Assembly (NCBI RefSeq): GCF_000614065.1
Contig: NZ_BAKG01000017.1
Coordinates: 1 to 64,000, forward strand
Direction: 5' to 3'
Length of the DNA stretch: 64,000 bases
DNA from: Prevotella dentasini JCM 15908
Lineage (GTDB): Bacteria > Bacteroidota > Bacteroidia > Bacteroidales > Bacteroidaceae
How positions within the stretch are numbered: position 1 is the first letter of the stretch; every line of letters starts with the position of its first letter. This document shows positions 9,401 to 20,977 of this stretch, piece after piece. The notes under the pieces were generated by a model that was not told where the DNA came from, did not search any database, and saw only the letters and a list, made by a program, of their open reading frames with translations. Position numbers and translations under genes: made by a program.

Positions 9401-10773
9401 CTATTCCCTGTCTGCTTCAAGCTCCACTGCATCCTGACCATCATCCTTTTTCCTGTTCCTTGCCGTGTTGATTTTGTCCTGTATGCTCTGTATATGGGCG
9501 ATGGCGTGGCGGCGTGCGGAGAGAATCTGGTAGCGGTAGACGAGGCAGGTGGCAAAGAAATAGACCGTCGTCTGAATCCACAGGGCTTGGTATTCGGGCA
9601 GGATGTCTTCGAGAGTTGCGCCCATCGACGAGATGCGGAGGAAACCGCGCACGCCGAAGGTGGAGGGAATGAGCCAGCCGATGCCCTGCCAGATGCCCGA
9701 CATGTTGCTCTGTGGCCAGCTGATGCCGGTGAGGAAGAGGAACGGAACGGAGGTGAAGACAACGAGAAGCATGACATTCTCGCGGTAGCGACAAGGCAGG
9801 AGAGCATCATCCCGAAGAAGATGACCGCGAGGAGATAGGGAACGAGCAGGGCAATGAGGTCGCCCGGACGGGCAAGCATCGTGAAGCTGAACATCCGGGG
9901 GACCACGAGTGTGATGTAGGCGGCAAGGACGCAGTAAATCATAAAGTAGCAGAGCGATTTGCCCAGCACTATCTTGAAGATACCGTTATAGCGGTGGCTG
10001 ATGGGGACGAGGTCCTGATAGCGGTTGTTCTCGCGTGCGGTGCCTGCCGAAAGTCCGATGCCGAGGAGGAGGGTCTGCTGCAGAATGAGGATGAGCACGC
10101 CCGGGAGGATGGCGTTGCCGTACCCTCCCGTGGCATTGAAGACAGGCTGTTCGTCGAAGGCGAGGGGCTGCGTGCTGAGCTGTTCCTCGCGGACGGTGAA
10201 GCTGCGCGACCGGGGTTTCTGTATGTCGGCGTTCATTCTGAGCGACACGGCCTGCGCGCTCTGGAAGATGGCCTTGTAGGTCAGCATCAGCGACATGTCG
10301 CAGTAGACGCTTACGTGAGCTTGTCCGCCGCGGCGGAGGGTTCGCTCGAAGTCGTCGGGGAAGTAGACTATGCCGTGCACGGCCTGCTTGCCCACGAGCC
10401 GCTGCGCCTCGGGAAGGCTGTTGCACCAGTAGGCGGCACGCACGTCGGGGGAGGCGTCAAAGTGGCGGACGAACTCGCGCGAGGTGGCGGAGTGGCAGTT
10501 GTCGACGATGGCCACGGGAACGTCGCGCACCACCTCGTTGTTGTATATCCACGAATAGAGCAGCGGATAGGCAAGGGGAACGAGGAGGAAGAATATCAGT
10601 ACGCCCTCGTCCTTGACGGTGTTCTTCGTCTCGAGCCACCAGATGTAGCACAGGTCGGCAACGCCCTCCCTTATCTGTTGCCACAAGGAAGGTGTCGCGC
10701 GCCGCGCGCCGCCCCTCTCCGGCTGGGGAGAGGGCGATGTGCGGTGTGTATGTTTCTTCTTCTTTATCATCAT
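9401..10773 (-). CDS. ABC-2 type permease (YhhJ-like), one-base frame break
   Basis: Membrane subunit of an ABC exporter, about 457 residues repaired. An N-terminal helix (FFLLVPLAYPLLYSWIY) is followed by a large extracytoplasmic domain, then five to six helices starting near GNAILPGVLILILQQTLLLG. A base is missing near 9784: the frame after SCLVATAR fails and the next frame continues as ENVMLLVVFTSVPFLFLTG. It is last in an apparent tolC-hlyD-permease-permease operon. Residues 12-27 (SPSPQPERGGARR) come from a family C palindrome in the reading frame and have no counterpart I know in the family. No ATPase gene is present. Confidence 0.88.
10711..10735 (-). repeat. Family C palindrome inside permease N-terminus
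   Basis: The minus strand reads GCCCTCTCCCC-AGCC-GGAGAGGGGC within codons 13-22 of the permease gene, encoding part of SPSPQPERGG. Confidence 0.65.
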
Positions 10774-10940
10774 GCTGAAGCTCCGGCGGTCTCCCTCCTG
10801 CGGCGAGAGGTGCCGCTTGTAAGTGGGAGCGCGGGCGTTTCTTTGTTATGAGGAGGTCTTGTCCCGGTTGTTTCACCTCTTGGGAGGGCCGCTCCCGGCT
10901 TGGGATGCAGGAGGGCGCGCGGTACGGGGCGGCCGGGATG

Positions 10941-12190
10941 TTATGGTATGTATACGTATTCGAGCATGGCGCGCTTGATGTTCCTGACCGTGAGCATCGG
11001 CAGCAGGGCGAAGGCTACGAGCGCGACGACGTATGGCCAAGCGTCGGCAAGGGGATAGCCGTTGAAGATGCAGATCTGGTAGAACATGTAATAGTGGCGC
11101 AGGGGTATCAGCCACGAAAACGACTGGAGCATGTCGTCCATGGCAAATACGGGGTAGGTGGCACCGCAGGCGGAGAAGCCGACGACCGCCCAGAGCGAAC
11201 AGACGCTCATGGACATGCGGAGCGAGGGGACGAGTCCGAACATGAACACGCCGAAACCCTGCGAGGAAAGGACGGTGAGGACGGTCTGCAGGAGTATCAT
11301 CGGAAGTCCGCCGGGATGCGGAAAGCCGAGATGCCCGTAGACATACCACTGAAAGCCGAGGAAGACCGTGAGGAAAATGAGCGTCTGGGGCAGGAGCTTC
11401 CCCGTCAGGCTACGAAGATGTTGTTGCCCGAGAGCCGCATCCAGTCGTGGGCACGCCCGAATTTCAGTTCCGTACCGATAGAATAGGCGGTGATGAGGAA
11501 CATGAAGAGGACGAGGATGCCCGGTATCATGATGGAACTGAGGTAGATGTTGTAGTTCATCCACGGGTTGCCAATCGCGTGGAGGTCGATGGCGATGGGC
11601 TGCAGGAACGTCCTTATCTCTCCGTCGGTCTTTCCGAGCATCTGCAACTTGGCTGCTCCGACGGCGGCCGAGCCGAGTGTGGATATGGTCTTGAGGTCCT
11701 TGAAGAGCATGTTGCCCGCAACGAGGGTTACATTGCTGTAGTAAAAGGAAATCTTCGGCTGCCGTTGGCCGATGAGGTTGGCCGTTGTCCGCTGGGGAAT
11801 GTAGAGGAAGGCATAGATGTCGCCGCGCTGTATGGCCCGCCGCGCCTCGTTGACGTTGGAATAGCGGGCCACGATGTCGGTGCTCTGAAAGGCATCGAGC
11901 TTCCTGATGAGGGCACGGGTGGTGGGCGTGTTGTCGTTGTCGACCACGCCGCACGGAAGGTCTTGCGGCACGCCCTCGTCCATCATCGACGTGAAGAAGA
12001 AGATGACGAACAGCGGAAAGAGCACCATGCAGGTGAGATATATCGGATTGGAGAGGAGGATGGAGACCTCGCGGCGAAGAAGAGGTGCCCATCCGAGGTT
12101 TCCGCGGAGGGGGAGGGAGAGGAAGCCTCTCTCATGGTCTCTCCCCGGAAGGGAGGAGAGCGGTATGCGGTGTTGCTTTTTCTTTTTCAT
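10941..12190 (-). CDS. ABC-2 type permease (YhhJ-like), one-base frame break
   Basis: Second exporter membrane subunit, about 416 residues repaired. It has an N-terminal helix (TCMVLFPLFVIFFFTSMM), a periplasmic domain with VVDNDNTPTTRALIRKL, and C-terminal helices. A base is missing near 11409, between GNNIFVA and LTGKLLPQTLIFL. I use the Met at 12190 (MKKKKQHR); residues 9-32 (LSSLPGRDHERGFLSLPLRG) are encoded by two family C palindromes, so the ancestral start may have been different. It pairs with the 9401-10773 permease, probably as a heterodimer. Confidence 0.87.
12103..12161 (-). repeat. Two family C palindromes inside permease N-terminus
   Basis: On the minus strand CTCTCC-TCCCTTCC-GGGGAGAG is followed by AGAGGCTTCCTCTCCCTCC; both lie in frame within the first 30 codons of the permease. 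Confidence 0.6.
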
Positions 12191-12403
12191 AGGCGTAGTG
12201 GAAAGCTGCGGCAAACCGGCGGCATGCACGACCTGTGGTTGTTTTTTCCTGTGGGGCAGAACGCCTCCCCGGCCCGGCCGCAGGGGAAGAAGATGCCTGC
12301 GGTGTGCCCACAGGGGCAGTGCCGTCTTGCTCTGTGGGCTACAGCGGGCTCGCAGCCTGAAGTACACGGGAAAGCATGGGGAGGACCGGGACGAGCCCTC
12401 GCG

Positions 12404-13390
12404 CTATTTCCTTACTATCAGCGACATGCCCGGGCGCAGTCCGTCGACGGGCTTCAGGGGCACGGCTCTCACCTCGAAGGTCTTGAGGTCGTACTGCCCC
12501 GTGGTCTTCGTCGCCTTCCATACGGCGTAGGAGCCTTCGTCGCGGAGGGAGGTTACGCGGAGGGAGACGGTCTTCTTGAAGGCCGGGACGAAAGCCCTGA
12601 CGATGCTGCCCACCTTCATTCCGTTCAGCTGGTCTTCGCGGATGTTGAACGTTCCCCACACATCGCCGGTCATGGCGATGCTCATTATCGGACTGCCCAA
12701 GCCTACCAGCTCGCCCACTTTCGGGTAGATGGTGGTAACTTCTCCGTCGGCCGTGGCCACCTGCACGGTTTCCCTGATGAGCGAGCGCACCACTTCGACC
12801 GCGGAACGTGCCGCCTGTGCCTGCTTGGCAGCGGCCCTTTTCGACTCTTCGCGTGCTCCGCTCTTGGCAAGTTCCCACTGCGATTTCGCCACCTCTACGG
12901 CTGCCTGCGTGCCCTTGTATGCCGTTGCAGCCTCGTCGCGCTTCTGTGCCGAGACCACGCCCTCGTCGAAGAGGCGGCTCAGCCGTCCGTAGGTCTTCTC
13001 GGCAAGGTCGTTGGCGGTTATGGCCTGCAGGTAAATCTGGTAGGCCGCCTCCACGGCCTCGCGGCGCGTGGGAGCCTCGGCCAGGTCGCTGAGGGCGTCG
13101 GTGGCACTGGCAGTCGCCTCTGCCACCTTCTCCTGTGCGTTGGCCTCGGGTATGGCAAGCACTGCAAGCGTGTCGCCCTTGTGTACGAAGTCGCCCTCCT
13201 TGACGCGTATCTCGGTGATTCGTCCGGGCAGCTTGCAGGCTACGCGGTACTCGCTGACTTCGACTTCTCCCTGTATAATCTCCTCGGCATCGTCGAAGGC
13301 GAAGAACCCTATCACCGCTACGGCCACCACAACGGCCACGAAACCGATGATGGCAAGGAGGATATTGTTGTGTTGTGATTTTGCTGACAT
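12404..13390 (-). CDS. HlyD/EmrA-type membrane fusion protein
   Basis: Periplasmic adaptor of 328 residues linking inner-membrane permeases to TolC. A single N-terminal transmembrane helix (ILLAIIGFVAVVVAVAVIGF, residues 10-30) is followed by the first half of a lipoyl/barrel-sandwich (GDFVHKGDTLAVLAIPEAN), a long Ala-rich coiled coil (about residues 80-215), the second half (GEVTTIYPKVGELVGLGSPI) and a beta-barrel region. The frame is intact. It follows tolC by about 140 bp and precedes the permeases, the usual order for this exporter type. Confidence 0.92.
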   Translation of the reverse strand: MSAKSQHNNILLAIIGFVAVVVAVAVIGFFAFDDAEEIIQGEVEVSEYRVACKLPGRITEIRVKEGDFVHKGDTLAVLAIPEANAQEKVAEATASATDALSDLAEAPTRREAVEAAYQIYLQAITANDLAEKTYGRLSRLFDEGVVSAQKRDEAATAYKGTQAAVEVAKSQWELAKSGAREESKRAAAKQAQAARSAVEVVRSLIRETVQVATADGEVTTIYPKVGELVGLGSPIMSIAMTGDVWGTFNIREDQLNGMKVGSIVRAFVPAFKKTVSLRVTSLRDEGSYAVWKATKTTGQYDLKTFEVRAVPLKPVDGLRPGMSLIVRK

Positions 13391-13529
13391 ATCTTTCTTT
13401 GGCTGATAAGCTGACGGGCAGACGGGCAGGCGGATTGCCTGCTCTTGCGAATCCAGACTGCCTCCGTTCCGACTTCGGGGTCTTAGCCCGCAGCTCTTAC
13501 TTCAAAACTTTGACTTTCCAATTTCCTGT

Positions 13530-15027
13530 TTACATGTTTCCCATTGCCTTCTGTACGCCCGCTTCCGCCATGCGGACGGCGATTTCGGCATCTATGATGG
13601 CCGTCTTGGCTGCCTGCCATGCCGTTTGCGCGGTCATTACATCGGTGATGGTCATTACTCCTTCCTTAAATCCGAGGTTGGCGCAGCGCAGGCTCTCGTC
13701 GGCCGCCCTCATGTTCTTGTTGGCCGTGGCAAGCTGTCTGCTCGCGTTCTTGAGGCGGAAGCGGTTCTGCTCTATGTCGAGCTGAATCTTGCAGCGCACG
13801 TCGTCGAGTTCCATGCGTGCGATGGTCGTCGCCGTGCGTGCCGCCTTCACCTTGTACTTTCCTTCCCCCCAGTTCCAGATAGGAACTTGCACGACGATTC
13901 CAATGTTCCATATATCGGAGAATTTCTCCTGAAATCCGTTGAAGAGATTGGGATTGGAAACCGTGTATCCTGCCGTCAGGGCGACATGGGGACGATAGAG
14001 CGAGCGGACGAGCTTGGTGTTCTGTTCGCTCAGGCTCACCATATTCTGCAACAGCCGCACCTCGGGCCGTGCCGCGTAGGTGGTGTCCTGTGTCTCCTGC
14101 CGGAGCGAATAGGCTGGCGTAAGGTCGCTGACGTCCTCGTCGGCAAGGCGTATGTCGGCCGTCGAGGGCGATACCGCAGAGCTGACAAAGGGCCATCTTG
14201 GCGAGCGAGATGCCGTTCTCTATCTGCGTGATGTGGAGGTTGGCCGTGTTCAGCCCTACGTCTACGCGCAGCCCGTCGGCCCGCGTGGCGACTCCTTCCC
14301 GTATCATCTTGTGTACGTCGTCGTCAAATTTCTGCATCAGGTCGCGGTACTGCTCTGCCAGCTGCTGCTTTTTCTTCAGGGAAACGGCTATCCAGTACGC
14401 ATTGTCCACAGCGAAGAGGACGTTCTGCCGTTTCAGTTCTATGTCGTTGGCAGCCATCTCCTCGCCAATCGCCGCCATGTCGTTGGCTGCCTTGATGGCC
14501 CCGCCCATGTAGACGGGCTGCGTGAGGAGGATGCTCCCTGCGTAGACATTCTTCGTGTTGGAGCGGAAAGCGTCGCGCACCGCCTGCCCGATGTTGTTGC
14601 CGGCCTGTGCGAGCGGCGTGACGACAGAGCCGACGACGGTTGCGAGCTGCTGCGCTGCCTCGGGACTGATAAGCCCCTGCTGTGCCAGAGCACCGATGCT
14701 TTCGCCTATGTTGCCGCCCAGCTTCCCTACCGTATTCGTCCCGATGCCGGAGAGGGCATCCTTCTGTTTGTCGCTGAGCAAGGATATTTCGCGCGAGAAA
14801 TGCTCGTAGCCTGCCAGTCCGTCTACGCGCGGCAGGTACTTGGTCTTGGCTGCCCGGTGCACGTCGGCCGACACATCGGCGGTGAGACGCGATATTTTCA
14901 GCTGCCTGTTGTTGGCGAGGGCAAGCTGCCGGCACCGCTGAAGCGAATAGACTCCCTGTGCCGGCAGGAGAGCCGGTACGGCAAACGTGGCAAGCACGGC
15001 AAGGAGTATGGGTATTTTCTTCATCAT
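13530..15027 (-). CDS. TolC family outer-membrane efflux protein, one frame break
   Basis: Outer-membrane channel of the exporter, about 499 residues. A signal peptide (MMKKIPILLAVLATFAVPAL) is followed by two OEP repeats; SLQRCRQLALANNRQLK begins the mature helical barrel. The frame breaks near 14162: CQLCGIALD should run into ADIRLADEDVS, and 1498 nt is one more than a multiple of three, so either one G is inserted (GG for G) or two bases are missing. It is first in the operon with hlyD and two ABC-2 permeases. A candidate promoter lies about 225 bp upstream. Confidence 0.9.
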
Positions 15028-15060
15028 TATTATATATAGGTCCTGCGGCCTTCGCTTCGT

Positions 15061-15087
15061 CTCCACCCCTCAGGGGATGGGAGAGTC
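15061..15087 (-). repeat. Family C palindrome upstream of tolC
   Basis: The minus strand reads ACTCTCCCATCCCCTGAGGGG then TGGAG, about 35 nt upstream of the tolC start, in its presumed 5' leader. Confidence 0.55.
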
Positions 15088-15251
15088 AGCCGGCAAGAAG
15101 CCCCGTGTCCTTGCCGCCGCTGGGTAAGACTGCACCGGAGCCGCAGTGAACACAACGCCCTCCACGTGCCCCGCGGAGTGTCCGGCCGGACGTTTCCGCC
15201 CCTTTGGAGAGGCGAGGGGGAAGCTCTACGGCGACAAGAGCTGTACGGCTG

Positions 15252-15259
15252 CAAAATTA
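15252..15259 (-). promoter_or_regulatory. Candidate promoter of exporter operon (TAATTTTG)
   Basis: Minus-strand TAATTTTG fits TAnnTTTG. It lies 225 bp upstream of tolC, giving a long leader that contains a family C palindrome. The region 15028-15250 is otherwise empty. Confidence 0.45.
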
Positions 15260-15363
15260 CTCCTTTTTGTTTATAATGCCAATGGAAATGTGTTACGATG
15301 TGTTTATTGCGCCAAAATAGTACATTTTTGTGGTAAAAAAGACCAATTCTCGAAATTTTTGCT

Positions 15364-15371
15364 TACTTTTG
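15364..15371 (+). promoter_or_regulatory. Candidate promoter of DUF4492-cydAB (TACTTTTG)
   Basis: TACTTTTG fits TAnnTTTG, 48 bp upstream of the DUF4492 ATG and divergent from the exporter promoter. Confidence 0.5.
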
Positions 15372-15418
15372 CCAAAACTATTGTAATTACTACAAGTTAA
15401 ACAAACATTACAGATACA

Positions 15419-15631
15419 ATGAAACGGACAGGATTCTTCTACCGGGTCTTCGACTTATACTACGACGGTTTCAGGCAGATGACGCTGGGCAAGACGCTCT
15501 GGGCGGTGATACTGATAAAGCTCTTCATCATGTTTGCCATCCTGAAAGTGTTCTTCTTTCCCAATATAATAAAGGAGAAGGCACAGCCCGGGCAGGAAGC
15601 CCAGTTCGTGGCAGGGCAGGTGCTGAAATAG
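15419..15631 (+). CDS. DUF4492 small membrane protein
   Basis: A 70-residue protein with one transmembrane segment (TLWAVILIKLFIMFAILKVFFFP). DUF4492 genes typically sit immediately upstream of cytochrome bd genes in Bacteroidetes, as here (78 bp before cydA). The position and size are reminiscent of the small CydX/CydH-type subunits of bd oxidases, but that role is inference. The region between it and cydA shows no other gene. Confidence 0.88.
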   Translation: MKRTGFFYRVFDLYYDGFRQMTLGKTLWAVILIKLFIMFAILKVFFFPNIIKEKAQPGQEAQFVAGQVLK

Positions 15632-15709
15632 CCCTTCGCCGTCCTGCCGGTCCGCAGGGGGGCAGCAGACGACACATAATTATTAAAATATTCATCAAAT
15701 CACAAGACA

Positions 15710-17244
15710 ATGGGAAATCTACTGTTGGCCATTGATCCCGGCACAGTCGACTGGTCGCGGGCACAATTCGCCCTGACCGCCATCTATCACTGGCTTTTCG
15801 TGCCGCTGACACTTGGCCTGGCCGTCATCATGGGTATTATGGAAACGTGCTATTACCGCACGCGTAAGGAATTCTGGAAGACTGCCGCCCGGTTCTGGCA
15901 GCGGCTCTTCGGCATCAATTTTGCCATGGGCGTTGCCACGGGCATCATACTTGAGTTCGAGTTCGGAACGAACTGGAGCAACTATTCATGGTTCGTGGGC
16001 GACATTTTCGGCGCGCCGCTCGCCATAGAGGGCATCCTTGCCTTCTTCATGGAGTCTACCTTCGTGGCCGTCATGTTCTTCGGCTGGAAGAAAGTATCGC
16101 CGGGCTTCCACCTCGCCTCGACGTGGCTGACAGGCCTCGGAGCGACCATCTCGGCATGGTGGATTCTGGTTGCCAACGCGTGGATGCAGTACCCGATAGG
16201 CTGCACGTTCAATCCCGACACGATGCGCAACGAGATGACATCGTTTGCGACGTGGCTCTCAGCCCGTTTGCCATCGACAAGTTCTTCCACACCATCACTT
16301 CCTCGTGGATACTCGGGGCCGCCTTCGCCGTGGGCGTGGGCTGCTGGTATCTCCTCAAGAAGCGGCACACCGAACTGGCCCGCCAGAGCGTGAAAATCGG
16401 TTCGATAGTCGGACTGACGGCCTCGCTCCTCGCCGCCTTCACGGGCGACAACTCCGCCTACATGGTAGCGCAGACGCAGCCTATGAAGCTCGCCGCAATG
16501 GAGGCCCTGTATAAGGGCGGAAAGGCCCAGTCGCTTACGGGCGTGGCCCTGCTCAACCCCTTCAGCCAGCCCGACTACATGAACGAGAGCGAGCCTCCGA
16601 TGCGCATTGCCGTGCCGAACATGCTCTCGCTGCTCGCCACCCACGATGCCGACGGATTCGTGCCGGGCGTGCAGGACATCATCAAGGGATATACCAAGGA
16701 CGACGGGACGCGCGAACCCTCCCTGCAAGAGAAGATGGCCCGCGGACGAAACGCCATAGCCGCGCTGAAAGACTACCGCTCGGGCAACAAGACAGCCGAG
16801 AACCTCCGCGTGCTCAACGAGGACATGAAGTACTTCGGCTACGGCTACATCAAGGATGCCGCCCAAACCGTTCCCTTCATCCCCGTCAACTTCTGGGCGT
16901 TCCGCATCATGGTAGGCTTGGGCACGCTCTTTATCCTTGCCTTTGCGGTTCTGCTCTTCTTCGTCTACAAGAAGGACATCACCCGTCCGCGCTGGCTGCA
17001 GATGGCCGGCATCGCCCTCATTCCGCTGTCCTACATCGCCAGCGAGAGCGGATGGCTCGTAGCCGAGTTCGGCCGTCAGCCGTGGACCATTCAGGACATG
17101 CTCCCCACGTGGGCGGCCGTGAGCGACATTTCCAGCGGCGGCGTTGCCCTGACCTTCTTCCTCTTCCTCATCCTCTTCACGACGATGCTGGCAGTGGAAA
17201 TCAGCATTATGTGTAAGCAAATAAAGAAAGGACCCGAACTATGA
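15710..17244 (+). CDS. cydA: Cytochrome bd ubiquinol oxidase subunit I, one-base frame break
   Basis: Heme-bearing subunit of the high-affinity terminal oxidase, about 511 residues repaired. It starts with the family-typical [20 protein letters not shown], then [19 protein letters not shown] and GRQPWTIQ near the C-terminus. The quinol-loop region around [17 protein letters not shown] is the longer form seen in Bacteroidetes. One base is missing near 16248, between NEMTSF and [15 protein letters not shown]; 1535 nt is one short. It overlaps cydB by 4 nt (ATGA), so the two are translationally coupled. Confidence 0.94.
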
Positions 17245-18383
17245 CCTACGAATTTCTTCAACACTACTGGTGGTTCATCATCGCCCTCTTGGGAGGCCTC
17301 CTCGTCTTCCTGATGTTCGTTCAGGGTGCCAACTCCATGATATTCCAGCTCGGCAAGACCGCCGAGGAACGCCGCATGCTCATCAACTCGACGGGCCGCA
17401 AGTGGGAGTTCACCTTCACCACCCTCGTAACCTTCGGCGGAGCGTTCTTCGCCTCGTTCCCACTCTTCTACAGCACGAGCTTCGGCAGTGCCTACTGGGT
17501 ATGGCTCGCCATCCTCTTCACGTTCATCATACAGGCCGTCAGCTACGAGTTCCAGAACAAGGCAGGCAACCTTCTCGGCGTGAAGACGTTCCAGACCTGC
17601 CTTATCATCAACGGACTCCTCGGGCCGCTGCTCATCGGCGGAGCCGTGGCAACGTTCTTCACGGGGTCGAACTTCACCGTGGAGAAGGCGAATATCGTCA
17701 ACGACCTGCAACCCGTCATCTCGCAGTGGGCCAACGGCTCGCGCGGACTCGACGTGCTTCTCAACCCTTGGGTGGACATCTTCGGGCTGGCCGTGGTCTT
17801 CCTCGCCCGTGTGCTCGGCACGCTCTACATTAACAACAACGTGAACGACGACGCCATCCGCGGCCGCATCCGCCGCCATCTGCTCATCAATGCGGTGCTC
17901 TTCCTCGTCTTCTTCCTCGCTTTCTTGGCGAAGACCCTCGCCAGCGACGGCTTCGCAGTGGCTGCCGACGGCACCATCGTGATGGAACCGATGAAGTATC
18001 TCAACAACCTCACCGAGATGTGGCCTCTCGCCGTTGTCTTTCTCGCAGGCGTAGTCCTCGTGCTCTTCGGCATCGTCCGGACGCTGCTCAAGCCCCACTA
18101 CGTCCGCGGCATCTGGCCTGCAGGCATCGGCGTGGTGCTCGTCGTCATCGTCCTCTTCCTCATTGCCGGATGGAACTCCACGGCCTACTATCCGTCCACG
18201 GCCGACCTGCAGAGTTCGCTGACCATCCAGAACAGCTGCTCGAGCGAGTTCACCCTGAAGACCATGTTCTACGTCAGCTTCCTCGTTCCGTTCGTTCTTG
18301 CCTACATCGTCTACGCTTGGCGCAGCATCGACAGCAAGGAGATAGACCGGCAGGAGATAGCCGAGGACGAAGAGGCGTATTAA
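17241..18383 (+). CDS. cydB: Cytochrome bd ubiquinol oxidase subunit II
   Basis: Second membrane subunit of the bd oxidase, 380 residues, intact, with eight or nine hydrophobic segments and the N-terminal HYWWFIIALLGGLLVFLMFV. With CydA it reduces oxygen to water using menaquinol and contributes to proton motive force; in anaerobic Bacteroidetes it allows nanomolar oxygen use and protection. The ATG overlaps the cydA stop. Downstream is repeat locus 3. Confidence 0.95.
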   Translation: MTYEFLQHYWWFIIALLGGLLVFLMFVQGANSMIFQLGKTAEERRMLINSTGRKWEFTFTTLVTFGGAFFASFPLFYSTSFGSAYWVWLAILFTFIIQAVSYEFQNKAGNLLGVKTFQTCLIINGLLGPLLIGGAVATFFTGSNFTVEKANIVNDLQPVISQWANGSRGLDVLLNPWVDIFGLAVVFLARVLGTLYINNNVNDDAIRGRIRRHLLINAVLFLVFFLAFLAKTLASDGFAVAADGTIVMEPMKYLNNLTEMWPLAVVFLAGVVLVLFGIVRTLLKPHYVRGIWPAGIGVVLVVIVLFLIAGWNSTAYYPSTADLQSSLTIQNSCSSEFTLKTMFYVSFLVPFVLAYIVYAWRSIDSKEIDRQEIAEDEEAY

Positions 18384-18460
18384 TATATTCCGCCCCTTTT
18401 GCCTCCCCGGGAGCGCAGGGCTGTCCGCCCCCGTTTCCCGTGCAGGCTTGTTCACGAAAT

Positions 18461-18926
18461 GAAAGTGCCGTTTTCGTTATGCGAAAGCGGCACTTTCGCA
18501 TAGTTAAAGCGGCACTTTCGTATCCTCGCCTTTATTAGTCTGATTATCAATTGTTTATTCAGGAAGTATGTCGTAAACAAATTCAAGGCGTCAATCCCCT
18601 GTTTGCAGCAAGCGGAAGTGTAGGGACAGACCACGTGTCTGTCCGATGAGCGTATGGCGGACAGGCACGGGGCCTGTCCCTACAAGTCGGTTGCTCTCCA
18701 CCTGTAAGCCAGACAGAAGATACATAAAGGACAGATTCAAGGCGCGAATCCCTGTTTGCAGCAAGCGGAAGTGTAGGGACAGACCACGTGTCTGTCCGAT
18801 ACGAGTGTGGGCGGACAGGCAGCCTGCAAATCTCAGCCCACGCCATCCGACTGCCCGAATCTGTCTGCCGGTGCAACTGTCTGGGCACTTTCAAAATGGT
18901 AAACCGCTGCTTTCGTTTGATAGGCA
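18461..18926 (+). repeat. Repeat locus 3: B cluster, one full and one truncated A module
   Basis: Family B palindromes at 18461-18520; full A copy at 18619-18684; second A copy starting 153 bp later at 18772 but broken inside its right hairpin near 18820. A degenerate B remnant (GCACTTTC, GCTTTCG) is at about 18886-18926. The locus lies between cydB and the enolase promoter, on the 3' side of cydB. No coding sequence is supported from 18384 to 19273. Confidence 0.88.
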
Positions 18927-19071
18927 AACCGTGCTGAAAATCAGCAAGTGGTATGTTCCGATTGTCCTCCTTTTGCTTAGTACAGATAGCAAAATGCAGG
19001 TCGAAGGGCGCAACGGCAGGGCTTACCGTGTTATTTTCTGTGAAATGCTTGCCATTTCGGTTTTTTCTTTA

Positions 19072-19079
19072 TAATTTTG
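19072..19079 (+). promoter_or_regulatory. Enolase promoter, -7 box TAATTTTG
   Basis: TAATTTTG, with a TTGC about 20 bp upstream as a weak -33. It gives a 5' leader of about 190 nt for eno, GC-rich and able to fold around CCCCCGGCTG, but no known leader RNA is recognised. Confidence 0.5.
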
Positions 19080-19258
19080 GTGCTCGAAAGCGAGGATAAG
19101 GAAAGCGTTTCCCCCGGCTGCCCTACAAGAGCGGCGGCGGCAGGACACGCAACCTTGTTCCCCGACAGGAGGACACGGGGCCGGCAGCACAGCCCGCGCG
19201 GCCTGTTTGGCGTGCATCCTCCCATTGTCTTCCGCGCAGGATATTCATTTATTTATAA

Positions 19259-20581
<1,323 letters not shown>

Positions 20582-20592
20582 GCAGCCTTTCC

Positions 20593-20618
20593 CTGTCCCT
20601 CCCGCTCCGGGGAGGGAA
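20593..20618 (+). repeat. Family C palindrome downstream of eno
   Basis: CTGTCCCTCCC-GCTCC-GGGGAGGG, 12 nt past the enolase stop; one of the few copies at a 3' end. Confidence 0.5.
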
Positions 20619-20647
20619 TCCTGACGGATGAAGGGAAGACGACAGAA

Positions 20648-20687
20648 TAAAAAAAGGATTGCCCTTGATGGGGCAATCCTTTTTTCG
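20648..20687 (+). terminator. Rho-independent terminator of eno
   Basis: A run of A, then GGATTGCCC, a short loop, GGGCAATCC and a T run: a near-perfect bidirectional hairpin about 70 bp past the enolase stop. Confidence 0.92.
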
Positions 20688-20791
20688 TTTACGCGTAAAT
20701 CCGTTTTCGGATAGGCCGGCGGACAGGAATACGCATTGTCAGGAGCATACCGGCATGCGTGTTCCCTATCACAAACGAAGCGCACGCAGCT

Positions 20792-20975
20792 TGTAGGGAC
20801 AGGCCCTGTGCCTGTCCGCTCCGTGTGTTTCGGACAGACACGCGGTCTGTCCCTACACTTCCGCTTGGCACAAACAGGGGATTCGCGCCTGAAATCCGGG
20901 CTTCCTGCACATTCTGCCTGCATCACAAACGAAGCGCACGCAACCTGTAGGGACAGGCCCTGTGCCTGTCCGCCA
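20792..20975 (-). repeat. Repeat locus 4: one full and one half A module
   Basis: Reverse-oriented A copies: 20792-20857 is complete; 20946-20975, 154 bp further on, contains only one of the two hairpins and then runs directly into a metY-like gene remnant. No B palindromes are seen here. The locus lies between the convergent eno and repB genes. Confidence 0.88.
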
Positions 20976-20977
20976 AA

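Noticed and set aside
11447..13378. 643-aa plus-strand ORF
   Set aside because: Runs antisense over the permease and HlyD genes; no protein-like motifs, while the minus strand has clear families.
15710..17244. Programmed ribosomal frameshifting in cydA and others
   Set aside because: No slippery heptamer or common downstream structure at the break sites, and too many unrelated genes are affected; sequence error is simpler.
17091..18455. 454-aa minus-strand ORF across cydB
   Set aside because: Acidic low-complexity translation antisense to an intact cydB.
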